Origin: Lumbricus terrestris
Lineage: Eukaryota > Annelida > Clitellata > Crassiclitellata > Lumbricidae
Direction of reading: 5' to 3'
Length of the DNA stretch: 64,000 nt
NCBI GenBank assembly: GCA_949752735.1
Contig: OX457038.1
Location: 18,954,581 to 19,018,580, forward strand
The notes under the pieces are model-generated. The model ran no database searches, was not told the DNA's origin, and saw nothing but the letters and a program-made list of their open reading frames with translations. Every line of letters starts with the position of its first letter. Positions within the stretch are counted from its first letter, which is position 1. Below, in pieces: positions 61,969-64,000 of the stretch. Both the position numbers and the translations under genes were made by a program.

Positions 61969-62041
61969 AGGCATTTGCAATTTCACAATTTTTTCTTAGG
62001 GGGGGACGTGCTTGGTGAAAAATTCTTTAAAATAGGCCCTG

Positions 62042-62082
62042 CGTTCGTTCGTTCGTTCGTTCGTTCGTTCGTTTGTTCGTTC
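62042..62082. repeat. (CGTT)n tetranucleotide run
   Basis: About ten GTTC/CGTT repeats; it is the target region of the hAT transposon. Confidence 0.9.
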
Positions 62083-62521
62083 ATGCACTTCATCGTGTAC
62101 ACATGTACACAGCGCTCTTCAAAGCTCTCAATTCTCTTTCACTGCGACTGAAAAACAGAATTATTTCCCGCTACCCTCTTCTGGTTTTGTTCCTTCATCA
62201 CCCCAGTGACCCCAGATTACCCACATCAACCATTTCCACCGTAGCGCAATGGTATCTCCTTTGGTTGAACTCCCCCGAAGTCTGACCTAGCATCGGAACG
62301 AGCAAAACAAACAAGCTATTTCTATCCTGATTTAATGTATATACTGCCTGGTAATTAGCTGGTTTATATAGCGTTGCTTTTATATGGCGCTGAAAAATTT
62401 CGGAGATTCATATATTATTATCAGCGATGAGAAAATGTCTCGATTTAACTCTGAGGCAATACCACAATGCTCCTCAAAGAATCTGAGAGGCGTCGTTGGA
62501 CCCGCATCGAAGACTTGAGGG

Positions 62522-62814
62522 CATGGGCGGAGACCTAGGGGGGACAGGGGGACGGTCTCCCCCAATGAAAGTGTTGGGGGGGACGGCCCATGCATTTGTC
62601 CCTCCCAATGTTTGAGCGTCAAGACTTTTTTTGGCGGCGAAAATAGAAAATTTCGTCGAGATTTTGGCCGGATGACTAAAAAAAAAGGTCATCAACTTTT
62701 TGGCGGCGAAAATAACTTTTTTCCGAGATTTCGCCGGTCGTCAGAAATTTTTCTGAAAATCTCGCGTCTTTCCGTCCCCCCCCCCCCAATTCTCAGCCCA
62801 GGTCTCCGCCTATG
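62522..62814. mobile_element. hAT-type MITE, copy 3
   Basis: Same ends as the copies at 17024 and 50508. The duplication CTTGAGGG is exact (62514-62521 and 62815-62822). Confidence 0.9.
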
Positions 62815-62822
62815 CTTGAGGG

Positions 62823-63832
62823 TAATTATAATTATGTGCTGTAGACAGGAGTGAATGGACAGCCAATGAAATAATACGTCACACACGCACACATAATTTA
62901 TAATGAGAAGCGTGACTAAGGTGGAGAGATCCTTACAGCTGATTAATCGATGGTAAGACGAGAAGCATTGATTTCCCTGTGGGCATCGATCTTAATTATT
63001 ACCAGCGAACTGGTTGTCAAGAGTTAATAAAGAGAACGGAAAACGGGGAATGACATTCAGTTAAGAAAATTGACAAAAACAAGAGTGATAGGGCTTTTAG
63101 TCTTTTGCAATAATAGAACAGCAATCTAGTCGGTCAAATGACCTTATAAAAATATCTGCTAGTAAACTCCAACAACGGGAAATTAAGTGGGAATAACAGT
63201 GACTATTCATTCCTCATGGAGATTTGTATAGCGCCCCTTATATGTTACTACCCAGAAGTGCTCCCGACCCAGCCACGAAAAGGATGGTTTTAAGGTTGCG
63301 ATAAAGTGCAAACCCTATAGACATATGGAAACCATGGAGCAAGAATATTTGTATTAATTGCTGGTGATTTGATCTTTAGTGATTAATTATGATGGCATAT
63401 ATAATGGCGTTCTGTCAATTCGATTGAGAATTACGATAATAATTATTAATGCTTCTAAACCTGTAGAATATCTGCGCTTTGCAAGTGATGAAGGCGCAAA
63501 CGGTTGGTTGTTTATTTCCCTTCGGCTTCTACTACTGATAAATAAAGCATTATCTGCCGTAGCCTATACATAGTAGCCTATACATGCATAGACCACACTA
63601 CAAACTAATTGGCTATTTGTGGACCATGCTATTCACCGGTAAATTTAGGTAGTACATTCTAGAAATCATCTAGAGGCAACAATCAATACATGCAAAGATG
63701 TTTTTTTACAATTGCTAAATAAAATGTATTAGATAACATGAACACAAGGGAAATAACATTTTTCTTGCCATTTTAATTGGTTTTTCTCATATTATCGCAA
63801 TAATGCTGGGATTTCTGTTGGACTTTTGATAG
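62823..63832. other. Distal part of intron 12
   Basis: A dispersed repeat fragment at 63225-63310 (AGAAGTGCTCCCGACCCAGC) matches the one at 8700-8745. Otherwise nothing is recognised. Confidence 0.5.
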
Positions 63833-63945
63833 GCAGGGATCTGTCGACATGAAATACGGATTACTCGATCCGTCTCGTCTTGAAGCTTCTTTCGGTAACA
63901 AGTATCTGCTGACAGTCGACGAGTCTTACTACAACCGGTGCAGGC
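63833..63945 (+). CDS. SCYL2: SCYL2-like exon 13 (candidate)
   Basis: After TTTTGATAG, the first base completes the Arg codon left by exon 12, giving QGSVDMKYGLLDPSRLEASF and GNKYLLTVDESYYNRC. The nearby acceptor GGCAG would put it out of frame. Two donors are possible: CCG/GTGCAG ending 63937, or GGC/GTAAGA ending 63945. This part of SCYL2 is poorly conserved, so the call rests on phase, composition and splice sites. Confidence 0.55.
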
Positions 63946-63963
63946 GTAAGAATAACTATACAA

Positions 63964-64000
63964 CGACTAAAACAAAGATGATGATGATGACGATGATGAT
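63964..64000. repeat. (GAT)n microsatellite at window edge
   Basis: GATGATGAT with one GAC, running off the window. Confidence 0.9.

Larger units (their letters stand above)
57019..62041 (+). mobile_element. Apparently complete hAT transposon with OTU-transposase gene, 5.0 kb
   Basis: The left end CAGGGCCTATTTTAA (57019-57033) is matched exactly in reverse complement by TTAAAATAGGCCCTG (62027-62041). The 8-bp duplication CGTTCGTT flanks both sides (57011-57018 and 62042-62049), although the right side is part of a CGTT repeat. Subterminal CACGTCC, GGCACG and GGACGTGC motifs occur at both ends, possible transposase sites. It encodes one two-exon gene on the plus strand, uninterrupted by stops. 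A piggyBac-like MITE lies in the gene's intron. It is inserted in SCYL2 intron 12, in the same orientation. Confidence 0.92.

Overview
The window is animal (metazoan) nuclear DNA with large introns, very rich in transposable elements and simple repeats. The only recognisable host gene is a spliced plus-strand gene for an SCYL2-type SCY1-like pseudokinase. It has thirteen phase-compatible exons between 12360 and 63945. The encoded protein reads like an invertebrate SCYL2. Large introns, L2-, RTE-, hAT-, mariner- and piggyBac-like elements, tRNA-type SINEs and long microsatellites suggest an invertebrate, but I cannot name the species.

Layout. 1-12359 lies upstream of the first exon found: microsatellites, a 47-bp minisatellite, a G-quadruplex-prone stretch, a 310-bp palindromic element, a 53-bp inverted repeat, and an L2-like retrotransposon (10300-12232) ending about 130 bp before exon 1. 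Exons 1-2 (12360-13833) encode the kinase N-lobe. The next intron (13834-26669) holds two SINEs, a mariner relic, hAT-type MITEs and a truncated L2 copy; one short exon expected here was not found. Exons 3-5 (26670-31388) finish the kinase-like domain, which lacks canonical HRD and DFG residues. The 14-kb intron after exon 5 holds three hAT elements nested in one another (34446-37796), another L2 fragment, and a 20-bp minisatellite. Exons 6-10 (45748-55270) encode the alpha-helical HEAT-like region. Exons 11-13 encode the start of the C-terminal part. The intron from 56932 to 63832 carries a 5.0-kb, apparently complete hAT transposon.

Most notable items. (1) The 57019-62041 hAT transposon has matching terminal inverted repeats, an 8-bp target duplication, and a two-exon gene for a protein of about 1009 residues in which an OTU cysteine-protease domain is fused to a zinc-finger and hAT transposase. 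A fragment of a C2H2 zinc-finger gene sits in its 3' region. (2) At three SCYL2 exons (3, 7 and 9) the 5' splice site itself has been tandemly copied: nine 33-bp units, about twenty 16-bp units, and two 27-bp units. (3) Many non-autonomous elements keep exact target-site duplications, so the order of insertions can be read directly.

All gene calls rest on reading the sequence and recalled family features; no alignment or database search was run.
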